Source: Phytophthora quininea (Eukaryota; Oomycota; Peronosporomycetes; Peronosporales; Peronosporaceae). Taken from it: 64,000 bases of DNA. The position numbers and the translations under genes were made by a program. Numbering within the stretch: the first letter of the stretch is position 1; each line of letters starts with the position of its first letter. Shown one piece after another: positions 40,610-51,551 of the stretch. Location of the stretch: assembly GCA_011947345.1 (NCBI GenBank), contig JAAVTG010000540.1, positions 186,001-250,000 on the forward strand, read 5' to 3'. A model generated the notes under the pieces. The model searched no databases and was not told the origin of the DNA. It worked only from the letters and a program-made list of their open reading frames with translations.

Positions 40610-43600
40610 CTAGGTGATCACCTTTACTGCGAACTCCCATCTGGTCTTCAATGTATTTTGTCCTTTTGGCATCTCACTGCGAGGAATCTTCTTCAGCACC
40701 TCTTTCTTGCTGAGTGTTGCAATCTCTTGATCCATTGCCTCCTTCCATTGCTTGGCGTACTTGGAACGCATCGCCTCACGATAATTTCGTGGGATCTTCA
40801 CATCACTTACTCGAATGCCATTTTTGCCACGTCGATCAGCGTGCAATGCCTTGAAGGCCGAATAAACCTGGTAATCTTCAAAACGCTCAGGCACACGTCG
40901 TTCATGTGTTTCACGCAGACCCGGTCGCCGTGGAAGTGGTGCTTCCAGTAAAGCTGGTTGAATCGGCGATGTCTGCTCGTGCTTAGCTCGCTTCGCATTG
41001 ACTTTCGGTCGTTTTGATTCGCGTCCACGCTTGCCTCCATCATCATGAGAACGTCTACGGCCAATCACATGATCAGTTGCCAGTGCCAACTCTCCATATC
41101 CTATTTCCATTTCATCAGCAGGGTCGTATAGATAGTTGTAGTCCTCGTCAATAAGTTCTCCAGCATCATCTGCATTCACCGCTGCCATTTCCGTGACATG
41201 ACTCGCTGCTTCATCGGGGTCATCTGCATCATCGTCACTGAGCTCGTCTTCTCTTTCTTCAACTGTTCCAAGGTTACTATCTACTTCTGCGTTACTCTCG
41301 ACGTCATGCAGTTCTGTTGGGGTTTCACGTCCATGCTGCACTGTTGAGTCAAAGTAATCATCAATATCACGGTCAACTACTGCAAATAGATCTGCTGCTG
41401 TGAAAATATCTTCTGTTGCTGTGAAATCTTCTTCAACAACACTTGTTGGGGCTTCGTTGTCGGCATCTCTTGCACCTCCGTCCCCTTGCGTTTCTTCGGA
41501 CGCAACATCGCTGTAATCGGGCAGCAAGCTCTCGTTGTCATCGCTCCCGTCGCCCCCTGAAGCTGCTGCGACAGTATCAATTTGCGGACTATTGTCCAGT
41601 AAATCATTCCAGATCTGTCTTTCACCACTTGAGAGATCGGAACCTGCCTCAACATTTTCCATTGTAACATTGCTCTGTTGAGCACTTCGAGCTGTTTCAG
41701 CGTCTTCCATCGACACATTGCTCGCCTGGACACTACGAACTGAACCAGCATCGAATTCCACTTGCTGTGATGATGCATCGTCGTCGGCATCGGTGTCACA
41801 ATCGTTCAGCTCGCCATTCCCAAGGAATTCGTCAAAGGTTTGTAGCCACTTGAAGACCTTCGTTTCGAAGTTGCCAGAATATCTGTCCTTGTACTTGTAC
41901 TTCTCGTTGACTTTTACGTCAGATACGAATCCACGCTTGTGTTCCGTAGGAAAGTATACTTGACAGCCTACTACATCATCACGATAGCCGATCAAATATC
42001 CAATGCGACAGTTCACGCTCAGCTTCTTTCGTTTTGACTTTGGCGTGTGGCAATACACGAGAGAGCCAAAAGTGCGGATGTGGTGAATGTCTGGCTGTGA
42101 GCCAAACATTAACTCGTAAGGCGTACAACCTGCACCCTTGCAGAAAACTCTGTTCTTCACGTAGACAGCCGTCTCAAGTGCTTGCGTCCAAAATGACGAT
42201 GGCAGGCCAGACTGATGCATCATTGTCTTTACCATCCCAATCAAAGTTTGATGTGTTCGTTCTACAGGATTCAGCTGCGATGCATTTGGCCCCACTTTGA
42301 TGTGTACAATTCCTTTCTTCTTGTACCACCGCTCCATGGTTCCGTTGCAGAATTCTTGTCCCTTGTCTGTCAGGACTTGACGCACAAGCTCACCGCCTTC
42401 TTCACTTGTACCATCAATCTCACGAGTTACTACTCGGTCGACGCGTCGTCCATGTTGACGTTCTGCCCAAGCAATATACTCTTTCATCCGAGCGTTGACT
42501 TCATCTTCTGCCTTCGACTTCAGAAAGTACGTTGTCACAAATCGCGAGTACCCATCCATTACCACGAGGACGGCACTGTAAGCGGTTCCGTTGTGCTTTC
42601 CAGGTATCAATAAGTCCGCGTACACGATGTCATTCACGCTCTTGATGTCACGATCCAGTTTCTTGCGGTAGGATTTGCGTCTCTGCTTTCCAAAGCAGCA
42701 GTCCGCACAGTCAATCTTACCACGTCTTTTCAACATGATGCCTTTTGCCATATTGCGGTCCACCATGAGACGAATATACTCCGGACAAATGTGGCCTAGA
42801 CGTTCATGCCAAACGTCAATATCTTCTACACCGTCGGTGACTGCAAAGTTCGCGACAATCTGCTGCTTTGTTGATGACTTGCCCTTCGTCACCACTCTGC
42901 CGCCAATACTATGCGCACTGAACGTCCAATGACGATTTTCCGGTGTCGTTCTGATCACTTCGACGTTGTCCTTCGACATGCCGAATATTCTTGTGTCTTG
43001 GTTCCAGGACATCTTGAATCCTTGGTCAAGTGCCAGTCCAGGAGAAAATAGGTTGCATCCTGCTTTAGGAACGTAAAGCACGTCCTCCAAGAAAACGAGA
43101 ACCATCTCCTCGCCGATCATTGTAGCCAGCAGAATCGTCCCGAAGCCCTCAGCCTTCGTACTTCCGCCGTCTGCGAATCCTGAGATGTTGGGATTCCAGT
43201 CACTGTCTTCCATGTCCTGAAGCGCGGTGAAATAATCCTTGCACGCCACGATGTGGGCGTTTGTGCCAGTGTCAAAGAACCATAGGCTCGGCTCATATGT
43301 CTTCGACGCCAGTTTTGCAGCTTCTCCCACCACAACGTCTCGCTTGCGAGGGCGCGTTCCAGCTGCCACCTTCGACTTTTCCTGCCCAGTTGACTTCACT
43401 CCCGCGTACTTTGCGTGAGCGTTCTTCCGTGCACTCGGTTTCTCTTCATCAAGCAGCTCGGGACAGTTTCTCTTGTAGTGTCCCTTACCACCGCAGTTGT
43501 AGCATTCCGTGTCGACGCTGCCGATCTTCTTTGTGGCGCCACTTGATGTCTTTTTCTTGTCGCCCTTTTGAGGAACAGCTCCACCAGCCTTCTGCTTGTT

Positions 43601-44284
43601 TTGTCCTTGATTATTACCGAACGCCTTGTGGTCCCAATCTTTGCTTCGCGACTCAGCTGTGAGGATCATCTCACGGATCTTGTCCGGTGTATACTTGTTC
43701 ATATTGGAGCTGAACAACACCTTCTTTCTCAGCTCGTTGTACCCAGTTTGTGAAGGTAAACTTCGCAATAGTATATCGACCATCTGGAGGTCGTTCACGG
43801 CCGCGTTGTTGTCCGCAAGTTGCTCCTTGATGTCGAACATCTTGTAAAGATGACTTCTCACGTCGCCGTTCGCGCGCAGTCGAGTCCTGTGGAGTTCGCC
43901 CTGTAGACGAAACACCTTCTGCGCTGTCATCGCTGCATTCTTCCTGCCTTCGTAGATAGAGCACAGCTCCTGCCACATTTCGAAGCCTGTTGACTTGCTC
44001 ATGACTTGTTTGGCCAGTCTCTTCGTCAGCGAGCCTTGAATTAGGATCTTGACCTTCGCCTGTCGCTTCTTGAACTTGGCCTTCTTTTCGTCATCCCAGT
44101 CTGAGTCTTCCGTCTCCTCGCCGATGGCGATTTGATCAACTGCATTTCTCTCAAACGCATTAATCATAGCGTGCTTGTAGAAGCTCCAATCATCTCCATT
44201 CCAGTTCTCAGGAACTCCAGAAGAGCCGATCTTGAACTCCTTCTGCTTCTTGCTCTTGCCGTCGTCTGAGTCGGACGAGGACAT
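40610..44284 (-). CDS. Copia Gag-protease-integrase polyprotein, 1224 aa open
   Basis: ATG 44284 ([15 protein letters not shown]). Gag (UBN2-like: [36 protein letters not shown]). Zinc knuckle [14 protein letters not shown] at ~residue 260. Protease [12 protein letters not shown] (DTG in place of the common DSG) near residue 330. GAG-pre-integrase [14 protein letters not shown] with CADCCFGKQ. Integrase core [29 protein letters not shown] long acidic, Ser/Asp-rich linker follows, then the start of RT ([13 protein letters not shown]). No frame break in 3.7 kb. Confidence 0.9.
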   Translation of the reverse strand: MSSSDSDDGKSKKQKEFKIGSSGVPENWNGDDWSFYKHAMINAFERNAVDQIAIGEETEDSDWDDEKKAKFKKRQAKVKILIQGSLTKRLAKQVMSKSTGFEMWQELCSIYEGRKNAAMTAQKVFRLQGELHRTRLRANGDVRSHLYKMFDIKEQLADNNAAVNDLQMVDILLRSLPSQTGYNELRKKVLFSSNMNKYTPDKIREMILTAESRSKDWDHKAFGNNQGQNKQKAGGAVPQKGDKKKTSSGATKKIGSVDTECYNCGGKGHYKRNCPELLDEEKPSARKNAHAKYAGVKSTGQEKSKVAAGTRPRKRDVVVGEAAKLASKTYEPSLWFFDTGTNAHIVACKDYFTALQDMEDSDWNPNISGFADGGSTKAEGFGTILLATMIGEEMVLVFLEDVLYVPKAGCNLFSPGLALDQGFKMSWNQDTRIFGMSKDNVEVIRTTPENRHWTFSAHSIGGRVVTKGKSSTKQQIVANFAVTDGVEDIDVWHERLGHICPEYIRLMVDRNMAKGIMLKRRGKIDCADCCFGKQRRKSYRKKLDRDIKSVNDIVYADLLIPGKHNGTAYSAVLVVMDGYSRFVTTYFLKSKAEDEVNARMKEYIAWAERQHGRRVDRVVTREIDGTSEEGGELVRQVLTDKGQEFCNGTMERWYKKKGIVHIKVGPNASQLNPVERTHQTLIGMVKTMMHQSGLPSSFWTQALETAVYVKNRVFCKGAGCTPYELMFGSQPDIHHIRTFGSLVYCHTPKSKRKKLSVNCRIGYLIGYRDDVVGCQVYFPTEHKRGFVSDVKVNEKYKYKDRYSGNFETKVFKWLQTFDEFLGNGELNDCDTDADDDASSQQVEFDAGSVRSVQASNVSMEDAETARSAQQSNVTMENVEAGSDLSSGERQIWNDLLDNSPQIDTVAAASGGDGSDDNESLLPDYSDVASEETQGDGGARDADNEAPTSVVEEDFTATEDIFTAADLFAVVDRDIDDYFDSTVQHGRETPTELHDVESNAEVDSNLGTVEEREDELSDDDADDPDEAASHVTEMAAVNADDAGELIDEDYNYLYDPADEMEIGYGELALATDHVIGRRRSHDDGGKRGRESKRPKVNAKRAKHEQTSPIQPALLEAPLPRRPGLRETHERRVPERFEDYQVYSAFKALHADRRGKNGIRVSDVKIPRNYREAMRSKYAKQWKEAMDQEIATLSKKEVLKKIPRSEMPKGQNTLKTRWEFAVKVIT

Positions 44285-44342
44285 CTCCTATCCGTAGTGA
44301 CGTCTTGGTAGCGCTCTTCTCGCACACAGTGTCGCGTTCTTT

Positions 44343-44355
44343 GGGCTCGTAACCC
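44343..44355 (-). other. Candidate primer-binding site of the Copia element (tRNA anticodon-arm-like)
   Basis: Directly after the 5' LTR the coding strand reads GGGTTACGAGCCC. Its complement, GGGCTCGTAACCC, has the form of a tRNA anticodon arm: 3-bp stem, loop CTCGTAA with U33 and an anticodon CGU. There is no TGG for a tRNA 3' end. Confidence 0.5.
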
Positions 44356-44533
44356 TGTTAGAAGCTGCACGACTAGACTCACACAGATAACTTGTTACTT
44401 TCAAAGTAAATCTTGGACTGACTGGCCTAGCACCAGTTGCCTTTTCTACCATCACTCTTGATCTCGGTGCGCCAGTCTACTTCGTGACGATCCTCTGTCA
44501 TCGTCACCAGCACTACGGGAGCTACTTCTAACA
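44356..44533 (-). repeat. 5' LTR of the Copia element
   Basis: 178 bp, identical to 39007-39184 by eye, followed on the plus strand by the GATAC duplication. Confidence 0.92.
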
Positions 44534-45025
44534 GATACAGAGACACTGACCACTTGACAGCGAGGAAGACACATAAGAACTCCCCATACCAGCTTCAGTT
44601 GCGTTGAAGCATTGCTTGGAGTTGTCTACTTTCCTTTTATAGTGTGCTACAAGCCGAGAACAACAAATGATCTTGAGCATAACACAACAAGCAAGAATGC
44701 AGTTAGTTCACAGAAGACGCCAAGCAACTATGGACATTTTCTTGCAGCCATAACCGCAATAAAAGCTTCTCCCTCAATTTGACCGATCCTCTAAGTGAAT
44801 GGGCCATTTCAGCGGCCCAAACGTCTGTCAAGAAGAGAAGTGTGACTGTACTGGCATCGTGGCGCCAACTCGTGAGTCCAAATATGAAGGACGAGCTGGA
44901 TCAAGAATGCGTATGTTGAGACGTACAAGGGTTCCTAAAGACCAAATTTTAGATCGCATGGCCAAAGAAGTTCACGGCTTCCTTTACCTTTTATCCATGC
45001 AGACTTGAACGTTCGGTTGTGTTGT
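44534..45025. other. Flank with an M96-like fragment
   Basis: Mostly without recognised features. Bases 44856-44918 resemble 21442-21505, the truncated end of an M96-like helix (SWRQ then a stop). The resemblance continues weakly to about 45020. Confidence 0.45.
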
Positions 45026-45383
45026 ATATGGAGGGGCTGACCTTCAGGTTTGAGAGTGAGAAGAGAGCGTCGTCTAGAATCGCTGCCTATTCTACACAAG
45101 GTATGCTCATGTTCCGAAACTCGCCCTTCCTCCTCCACACCCTGCCAGCCATCTCGCATTCGATGACGGGGCACAGCAAAGCAGGTACTCACTGGTCCAG
45201 AACGGTGTGAACCTCCAGGTTTACGTGGAAGGCGATCGGTCATGTCAGCAATACATACCACGTGCCCCGGGTGCCAGTTTACGAGGAAACCTCCAGCAGA
45301 AGACCATGCGGCCCCGACATGGCAATTCACTTTCCTCATTACGGAATTCACAGCCAACTATCTGAAGCAACCTCGTCAAGATC

Positions 45384-46432
45384 ATGGCTTCGCCGTCAGA
45401 GACCGAGTCCAAGATGATCTACCGTTTCCTCGGCAACACTGGTCTGCTCGTCTCGAAGCTTTCGCTCGGTAGCTGGATGGACGCCAGCGAGAAGAACACG
45501 CCCGACGCCTGGTACGACATGATGGCGCTCGCTTACAAGCACGGCATCAACTTCTTCGACAACGCTGAGTGCTACGGCGGAGGTCTCGCCGAAAGAACAT
45601 GGGCGCCGCAGTGAAGAAGGGGATTGCCAACGGCACGTGGACGCGTGAAGACCTAGTGCTCACGACCAAGATGCTCTTCGGCTCCACACTGTTCGGGAGC
45701 GTGGCGGGTCCGAACGAGCAGGGTCTCACCCGTAAGCACATCGTGGAGGGTATGAAGGGGTCGCTGGCTCGGATGGAGCTCGACTACGTCGACGTTGTCT
45801 TCTGCCATCGCTCGGACCCGTTCACGCCGATCGAGGAACTGGGCGGGCCATGAACTTCGTCATCGACCAGGGCTGGGCCTTCTACTGGGGCACAAGCGAG
45901 TGGTCGGTGGCTGAAATTCAGGAGGCCTGCTAATCGCCGACCGACTTGGTTTGATCCGACCCGTGGTGGAGCAGCCCGAGTACAATCTCGTGGACCGTTC
46001 GAGGGTGGAGTTCGAGTACCGGGGCCTGGTCAAGAAGTACAAGTTGGGCTTGACGACGTGGTCGCCGTTGGCGTTCGGCGCTCTGACGGGCAAGTACAGC
46101 TCCGAGGCCCCCGAGGGCACGCGCGGTGCCGACCCACTCTTCCAGGCTTTGGCCCCCGACTTTGCTCAGCGCGTGCGCAAGGCTGACACGCTCAAGCCAC
46201 GCTGGCGGAATTCGCGATCGCCTGGTGCATGACGAACGAGGACGTGTCCACCGTCATGATCGGAGCCAAGAACATGGCGCAGCTCCAGCAGAACCTCGGC
46301 GCTTTGAAGGCGGCGGCCAAGATCACGCCCCAAGTGAAGGCGCGAGTCGACGCGCTCGTGCCGGCCGAGTTCCAGCTTCCCAACCAGACCGTCGATCAAA
46401 ATGTGGGAGCAGCACCTCTTGGCAGGCTCTAG
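45384..46432 (+). CDS. Aldo-keto reductase (right duplicate), four single-base breaks
   Basis: ATG 45384 (MASPSETESKMIYRFLG). Same sequence as the left copy: N-terminal beta-hairpin, GLLVSKLSLGSW, FFDNAECYGGG, LVLTTKMLFG, GMKGSLARMELDYVDVVFCH, EQPEYNLVDRSRVEFEY, LTTWSPLAFGALTGKY and the cofactor-site STVMIGAKN. Breaks near 45593, 45840, 45930 and 46199, each one base short. About 350 residues if the frames are joined, the normal length of the family. Either a duplicated young pseudogene or an intact gene with shared consensus errors. Confidence 0.8.
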
Positions 46433-46746
46433 AATATCCACATCAATTGACAGGAACAATCCTTTTGATATTCTTTGCTTGGAGTTGTCGTCGCCATGAC
46501 AATGACAATGTCGACGGGGTTGTTCGGATGACGAGAAAACCCCGATACTGTACTGCGTCACGGCCTGGAGATAAGTAAGTCACGTGAGTCGCTCCGTGTA
46601 GGGCACGAACGGGGCTTGTAATGACCGTCCTGTTGGGGACAGGCAAACAGCAGATCAAATGTTTACAGACGACGCCCAACGCATCAGATGACACTGGCGC
46701 CGCACCGCAACCTTAGCTTCAGTTTCAAACCTGCAATCGACTCGCC

Positions 46747-48146
46747 ATGAGCTTCCTTAACGACATCGACGAAACAGCGACTTTGGAGGCGACGCTGGCA
46801 TTCGTCGACAGCTACGGCAACATTTCGTCGGACACGAACACGAACGCAGATTCAAGTCGCACCTCGTTAACGGAACGCGACCAGCCAAAAAGTGCTCAAG
46901 ACAGAAGACGCGAGTACAACCTACGACGAATGAAATTTCGACACCGATACGCCAACAGTTCGTCCACCATGTACCAACGCCGTAGGAGGTCTGAAATCCA
47001 CGAGCTCCGTGGGCAAGTGGAGCAGCTCGAGCCAAACTTGTCCAGCTCAAGAATGCTGCAGCTGGGAACTAGGAACTCGAAAGTGGGCTGCAGACGCCAG
47101 CGATGGTGACGAAAGAAGGCGCTCTGGTCCAACGCACCGACCTTGGTGGACTGAGTTGGGCTGACCGAGCCGAGTTCCAGTACCAACGGCGTAAACGATC
47201 GGAGGAAATCAACCGTGAGCTGAAGACCATCCTCAGTCAACACACCAAGCTGGATCAGTCTCTGCGGGTGCTACTGCAAAAGTCGTCGGTTCTGGAGGTC
47301 TGTTTTGGTTGTTTTTGTCGCTGAGTCCGCCAAGATGTTCACTAATTTCTTTTCTTTTTTCCTGACGGGAATGGACTTTGTCTGGGCACAACCTTGTCGG
47401 CCTTTGCTGGCTGCACCGTTCAGTGTTGAAGAGCTGGAGCTGAACGTCGAGAGCTTGTATCGTGGCGCCAGCATCGTCCAGCAATCCAACCAAGTGTCCA
47501 CCAGGATGACTGCAACTGTCAAGTACAATACTTTGCTGGGGGCAACCATGGAGACTGCAGCGGCGACGCCGATGATGTGCTCGCTGCAAGAGGCCAGCGA
47601 CGCGCTTTGGAAATGGTTCAGTCTGACAGAGGTAGGCTGCGCAGAAATACTCATCTTGCTGCGTGTGTTGCTGCGAACAAAGTGCTGACACTTTTTCTCC
47701 CAGTCGTTGCGAGGTCAGCCGAACACGTTCGAGAGGAACTTCTTAATCCAACTGCAGAGTGCGGTCGGCGAGCTGCACTTTACCAAGCAGAACTTCGTGC
47801 GCCGATACCAAGAGACGGATCGAGTCGTCATCATGTGGGTCGACAACGTTCGTCTCCCGAAGTACGGCGTGCGCTTTCGGAGTCAGACTTGGATGGTCAT
47901 CACTCGCGCAGCAGGCGACCCCAAGCGAGCTTCGGTGCTTGATGCTCTCCAGCAAGTGTACGTGGATTGTCGGGACGATGTCGATCAAGTCGCGAAATCA
48001 GCCCAAGAACCTGCATTCGAGGAACTGTGCAAGATGTATCGCCACTACATGCAACAACAGCAGGACGTCATAATCAAGAAATCAACAATAACAGCTCCGT
48101 GTCAAACGCACTGCGAAGTGGCGCAGCGTTGGAAACAAAAAAATAG
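46747..48146 (+). CDS. M96-like coiled-coil/START-like protein (right duplicate)
   Basis: ATG 46747 (MSFLNDIDETATLEATL). Acidic leader, basic region and coiled coil, break near 47028, in-frame TAG near 47080, then WADRAEFQYQRRKRSEEIN and VEELELNVESLYRGASIVQ. Intron 47632-47703 (72 bp, GT..AG) joins WFSLTE to SLRGQPNTFERNF. An upstream intron near 47298-47340 is likely but not exactly placed. The START-like part has RRYQETDRVVIMWVDN. A missing A near 48079 hides the natural stop TAG 48144-48146; otherwise the frame would run into IFT22. It ends 48 bp before the IFT22 ATG. Confidence 0.72.
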
Positions 48147-48194
48147 TATCCTTCTTTGCGTCGCTTGGATTGAATCGACTTGCCATTTCTTGCC

Positions 48195-48880
48195 ATGCCA
48201 CCGCTCAAGATCCTCGTCGTCGGTCCCAAAGAGGCCGGCAAGACCACCGTACGATGGCAGTTCTACTCCATTGAAAATCCCAAACAATTCACGATGCTGT
48301 ATGTACGTTTAGATCGCCAACTTCCTCGCCGAGCACTCGGACCGACTGGGAGGACAAGATCGCTACCAACCGACTGCTGGCGTTCGAATCCTCGAACTCG
48401 AGAAGGGTAAAGCCAACGTGGAGATCTGGGATGTGTCGGGCGATCAAAAGTACGTCGACAACGTCCCATTTCATTGGCACTTGAACTCATAACTTGTTGT
48501 CAGCTTCGAAGCGTGTTGGCCTGCGGTCATGAAAGATGCCGACGGAGTGATCCTCGTCTACAATCCAGAGTCACATGTTCACGAGAGCGAGGCCATACTC
48601 TGGTAAGCTTAGCTCAATATTCATTGCTGCGTTCCCATTTGCTAACTATTCCAACAGGTACGAATGGTTCATGCAGAACTCCGGCTTGGACTCGTCGCAA
48701 TGCCTCGTGTTTGAGCACACGACGGGCAACAATTCCGCTGCGACGCCTCTCGGCTCCAAATCGCGTCTCCCAGGCCATCTACGCGCAGTGGCGACGACAT
48801 TCGACACGCCCAACGTCTTTAAGAGTGAGTTCGACCGAATTGTGACGAGTGCACTGCAACTACAGCAACGCCGCAAGTGA
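48195..48880 (+). CDS. IFT22: Intraflagellar transport protein IFT22 (Rab-like 5)
   Basis: Small Rab-like GTPase-type subunit of the IFT-B complex, acting in flagellum assembly. ATG 48195. Four exons with introns 48249-48312 (64 bp), 48450-48503 (54 bp) and 48603-48657 (55 bp, with GCTAAC branch-like motif); all GT..AG and all restore frame. P-loop VVGPKEAGKTT at the N-terminus, GVRILELEK, switch/G3-like WDVSGDQ, CWPAVMKDADGVILVYNPE and a C-terminal helix ending QLQQRRK. About 170 residues, close to the usual ~185. No frame break. A 53-bp stub of its first exon is at 21999-22051. Confidence 0.88.
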
Positions 48881-48909
48881 ATAGCGAAGAGAAAACCTTC
48901 CGATTGAAT

Positions 48910-49605
48910 TCAAACCTCGACCTCATCGACCTCTTCATCTGCTTTCTTTGCTGCTCTCTCTACGTCTCCCAGACCTCCATCGAACCCGTCACCACCAACG
49001 TTGTAGTCGTCAGGAGGTCGGTTGTGAGCTGTGAAAGCCCTTTCTTCGCGAACTTCGACGGGAACGCGCTCTTGAGCACAAGTTTGCGATGAAAAGGGAG
49101 GTGGGCGAGTTTGTCCACCCGAGCCATAGAGGTTTTCACGTGCCGGTGAGACCAGTGGCGCCGTCACCGGTACGGTGGGGCCACGGTCTGTCATACTTGT
49201 CAGCGCCATCTTGAACACCAAGCAGCAGCAGCACACGAAGACAAACAGCACCACAGCAACTCCGAGGATCCACCACAGCCACAATATCGAGCCCAATAAA
49301 TCGCTTTCGCTGTGGAACGGAGGCGCCACTCCAGCGTACGTGCACGTGCAGGTGAAGCTGGGCGGGGAGACCCGACACACGGCGTTCAACGGACAGCAAC
49401 ACGGCAGTTGGTGGTTGGCACGGTCGACCCAATTGCCGCAGAACTGCCCTGGGCCATCTCGAAACGCACGAGAGCAGTCACCGGTGCTCGCGCAGACTTG
49501 ACAGCCCGACGGAGGCGTCGTAACGTCACCGATATCTCCAGGCTCGACACTCCACGCCATGATCTGAAGAATGAGACCCCGTCCCAGCATCATCCAACAA
49601 AGCAA
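48910..49605 (-). CDS. Cysteine-rich single-pass membrane protein, family member 1
   Basis: 231 codons from 49605. Hydrophobic N-terminus (MMLGRGLILQIMAW) as signal peptide, then GCQVCASTGDCSRAFRDGPG, QFCGNWVDRA, CCCPLNAVCRV and CTCTYAGVA: at least twelve Cys in ~60 residues. A membrane segment follows (ILWLWWILGVAVVLFVFVCC), then a ~90-residue tail with a Gly/Asp patch and an acidic end (KKADEEVDEVEV). Clearly paralogous to 54594-55280 and to the relic at 54167-54432. Predicted topology: Cys-rich part outside or luminal, tail in the cytosol. Not a family I can name. Confidence 0.75.
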   Translation of the reverse strand: MLCWMMLGRGLILQIMAWSVEPGDIGDVTTPPSGCQVCASTGDCSRAFRDGPGQFCGNWVDRANHQLPCCCPLNAVCRVSPPSFTCTCTYAGVAPPFHSESDLLGSILWLWWILGVAVVLFVFVCCCCLVFKMALTSMTDRGPTVPVTAPLVSPARENLYGSGGQTRPPPFSSQTCAQERVPVEVREERAFTAHNRPPDDYNVGGDGFDGGLGDVERAAKKADEEVDEVEV

Positions 49606-49946
49606 TCCAAGACATTTGAGTTGAGTTGAGTTTAGTTTACTTCATCCAGTACTTTATCTGTAAGGCCAAAACTTTTTGCCGAGTCCGTGGAATCGGCGGA
49701 CTCACTTCTATCAGGATGGCAGAACAGATCCTCGCTACGAATATGGGGAAATGGCGCCGCATGCGCCGTCGAGCTGGAGGCATCCGTTCTGCCATGTTGC
49801 AATCCGAAAGGGACTGCTAACTGCATTGTCTTCGAACCGACGACGTCGGAACGAGGAGGAGAAGCCGTCGGGCTCCTCTGCAGCGTTTTCTCGCACATTA
49901 CGAGGCACTTTTAGTCACTCACTTGTCCAGTCAGCACATTGACACT
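49606..49946. other. No recognisable gene
   Basis: 341 bp between the membrane protein gene's start and the 3' end of the zinc-finger gene. Nothing identified beyond presumed promoter and 3' sequence. Confidence 0.45.
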
Positions 49947-51551
49947 TTAGGCGGCTGTGACGCCCGTGGGTTTGGGCGTGGGGGTCGTGGCCGCCGACAC
50001 AGCAGAGCTTTTCATGGGGTTACGGCTCTTGTCGTTCTTGTTGTCTGCAAAGAATTGCGCCGCATAGTCCGACGAGCCCGACGGGGTGGCCGTCGAGCTC
50101 ATGCCCTCACTGGTGGTGGTGGCTGTCGGGTAGCCGGCGCTCTCAAAGTTGTGGTTGACCAGGCCACGCGGGGACAGGAAGTCCATTTTGAGTCGCTGCG
50201 GGCCGTTGTGGACCGCGGCGGCCGCCGCCATGGCTGCAATGGGGTTCCGTGCGTTGTTGGCGTTGTTGCCGTGGTTGGAGTGGTCAAACACGTTGGCGTT
50301 GATGTTCTCGAGCATGGGGGCCGAGCCGAAGGGGCCAGGGCCGCCGTTGGGGTGGTGGAATGCCATAGGCGTGTCAGGCCCCATGAACTTGGAGTAGCTA
50401 TTGATTATAGCGTCCAAGTCCTCCTCATGTCCTCCAGGTGTCCGATCCGGCAGCTTGGGCGTGGGGAACAGACCCAGCGAGAAGTAGCCAGAGTTGGCTC
50501 CTCTCGAGATGCTGGGCGGGCCGCTGGCCAAGAAGCCGCTATCGAAGCCAGGCGTACGCTGTCCGCTCGACGTCGCGTTGGCGTTCGAGTTGGTCATGGC
50601 CAAGACACTGGGCAGCTGCGAGTTGTCGATCTGCGGGGAGGGCAGGCCCATGAGCAGCGAGAACTCGTGACTTCTCGGGGTGGGGAAGCTGGTGCCGAGC
50701 GGCGTGCGCAGGCTGTTGGTGTTGAATTTGGGCATGGTGGTGGGCACGTTGATCTTGAGCGGCAGGCCGAACGGGTTGGAGGCCGCGCCCTGTTGCTGCG
50801 GCGGCCCCACCGGCTGGCTGTTTGGCACCGTGATGGTCAACGGGTGCGGCGGTGCGTGCTGGCTGCTGTGCGGGTGCTGGATCTGCTGTTGGATCTGCTG
50901 GTGGTGGAACTGCTCCTGCTTCATCTGCTGCTCGCGCTGCTGCTGCTGCCGCTTCTTGCTGCTCAGGCGGCCGCCCTTGGAGATGTTGAGCTCGGGCACT
51001 TCTTCGCCGTGGGCGCGCAGCTCCATGGCGTGGCGGAAGCAGATGCTGCCCGAGTGCTGGGCCGTCTTGTTGCAGCCCTCGACGCGGCACTCGTGGCCGT
51101 GCGAGTGGCGGTTACACAGTCCGCCCGCTCTGGCGTGCTGCATGCAGCCGTCCACCTTGCAGCGGCGGCCGCCGCCGTGCCGCACGCACTTTTGCCGTGC
51201 GTGAGCCTGCTTGGAGCAGCCCTCGACGATGCAGAAGCGCTTGACCACGAAGCCGCCGTGCTGCAGGCAGAAGCCGCCGCCGCGGGCGTGCGCCTCGCAG
51301 TTGTCAGCCTGGCACTGCTTCTTGCCGCCGTGGCGCACGCACAGTTTGCGCGCGTAGACCTGGTTGGTGCAGTTCTCGACGCAGCACTGGCGCCGGTTCT
51401 TGTGGAAAGCGCACTTGGACGTGCCGTCCACCGCCAGGTTGTCGCAGTCATTGAAGCGGCACTTCTTGGGCTTGCCGTCCGCGGCGCGCGGCGGGGAGTT
51501 CTCGGCGTCGCTGCTGTTGGCGGACGCGCTGGGGCTCGCCTCGCCGCTCAT
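49947..51551 (-). CDS. WRKY19-like zinc-finger protein (CxxHGG array), 534 aa
   Basis: Intact ORF from ATG 51551. Residues ~30-185 hold about seven tandem short zinc modules of the form C-x4-C...C-x2-H, several as CVRHGG, CLQHGG or CNRHS (CRFNDCDNLAVDGTSKCAFH, CVENCTNQVYARKLCVRHGG, CIVEGCSKQAHARQKCVRHG and so on). These resemble the repeats of plant WRKY19-type and many oomycete proteins and probably bind nucleic acid. After residue 200 the protein is Gln/His/Pro/Asn-rich and disordered, with a KKRQQQQREQQMKQEQ stretch. Likely nuclear; the target is unknown. Confidence 0.85.
   Translation of the reverse strand: MSGEASPSASANSSDAENSPPRAADGKPKKCRFNDCDNLAVDGTSKCAFHKNRRQCCVENCTNQVYARKLCVRHGGKKQCQADNCEAHARGGGFCLQHGGFVVKRFCIVEGCSKQAHARQKCVRHGGGRRCKVDGCMQHARAGGLCNRHSHGHECRVEGCNKTAQHSGSICFRHAMELRAHGEEVPELNISKGGRLSSKKRQQQQREQQMKQEQFHHQQIQQQIQHPHSSQHAPPHPLTITVPNSQPVGPPQQQGAASNPFGLPLKINVPTTMPKFNTNSLRTPLGTSFPTPRSHEFSLLMGLPSPQIDNSQLPSVLAMTNSNANATSSGQRTPGFDSGFLASGPPSISRGANSGYFSLGLFPTPKLPDRTPGGHEEDLDAIINSYSKFMGPDTPMAFHHPNGGPGPFGSAPMLENINANVFDHSNHGNNANNARNPIAAMAAAAAVHNGPQRLKMDFLSPRGLVNHNFESAGYPTATTTSEGMSSTATPSGSSDYAAQFFADNKNDKSRNPMKSSAVSAATTPTPKPTGVTAA

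Larger units (their letters stand above)
39007..44533 (-). mobile_element. Complete Ty1/Copia LTR retrotransposon (5.53 kb)
   Basis: LTRs of 178 bp at both ends are identical base for base by eye. The 5-bp duplication is GATAC (39002-39006 and 44534-44538). Coding on the minus strand in Copia order (Gag, protease, integrase, RT, RNase H). Identical LTRs mean insertion is very recent, yet the RT/RNase H part has several frame breaks. Confidence 0.95.
45026..48247 (+). repeat. Right copy of the 3.2-kb inverted duplication
   Basis: Reverse complement of 21999-25220 (coordinates sum to 70246). The right end lies inside IFT22 exon 1 but here the gene continues, so this is probably the ancestral location. 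Confidence 0.93.

Noticed and set aside
44534..45008. A 69-codon plus-strand ORF at 44799 as a gene
   Set aside because: Part of it is a scrap of M96-like helix shared with 21.45-21.51 kb, and the rest is flank of the inverted duplication.
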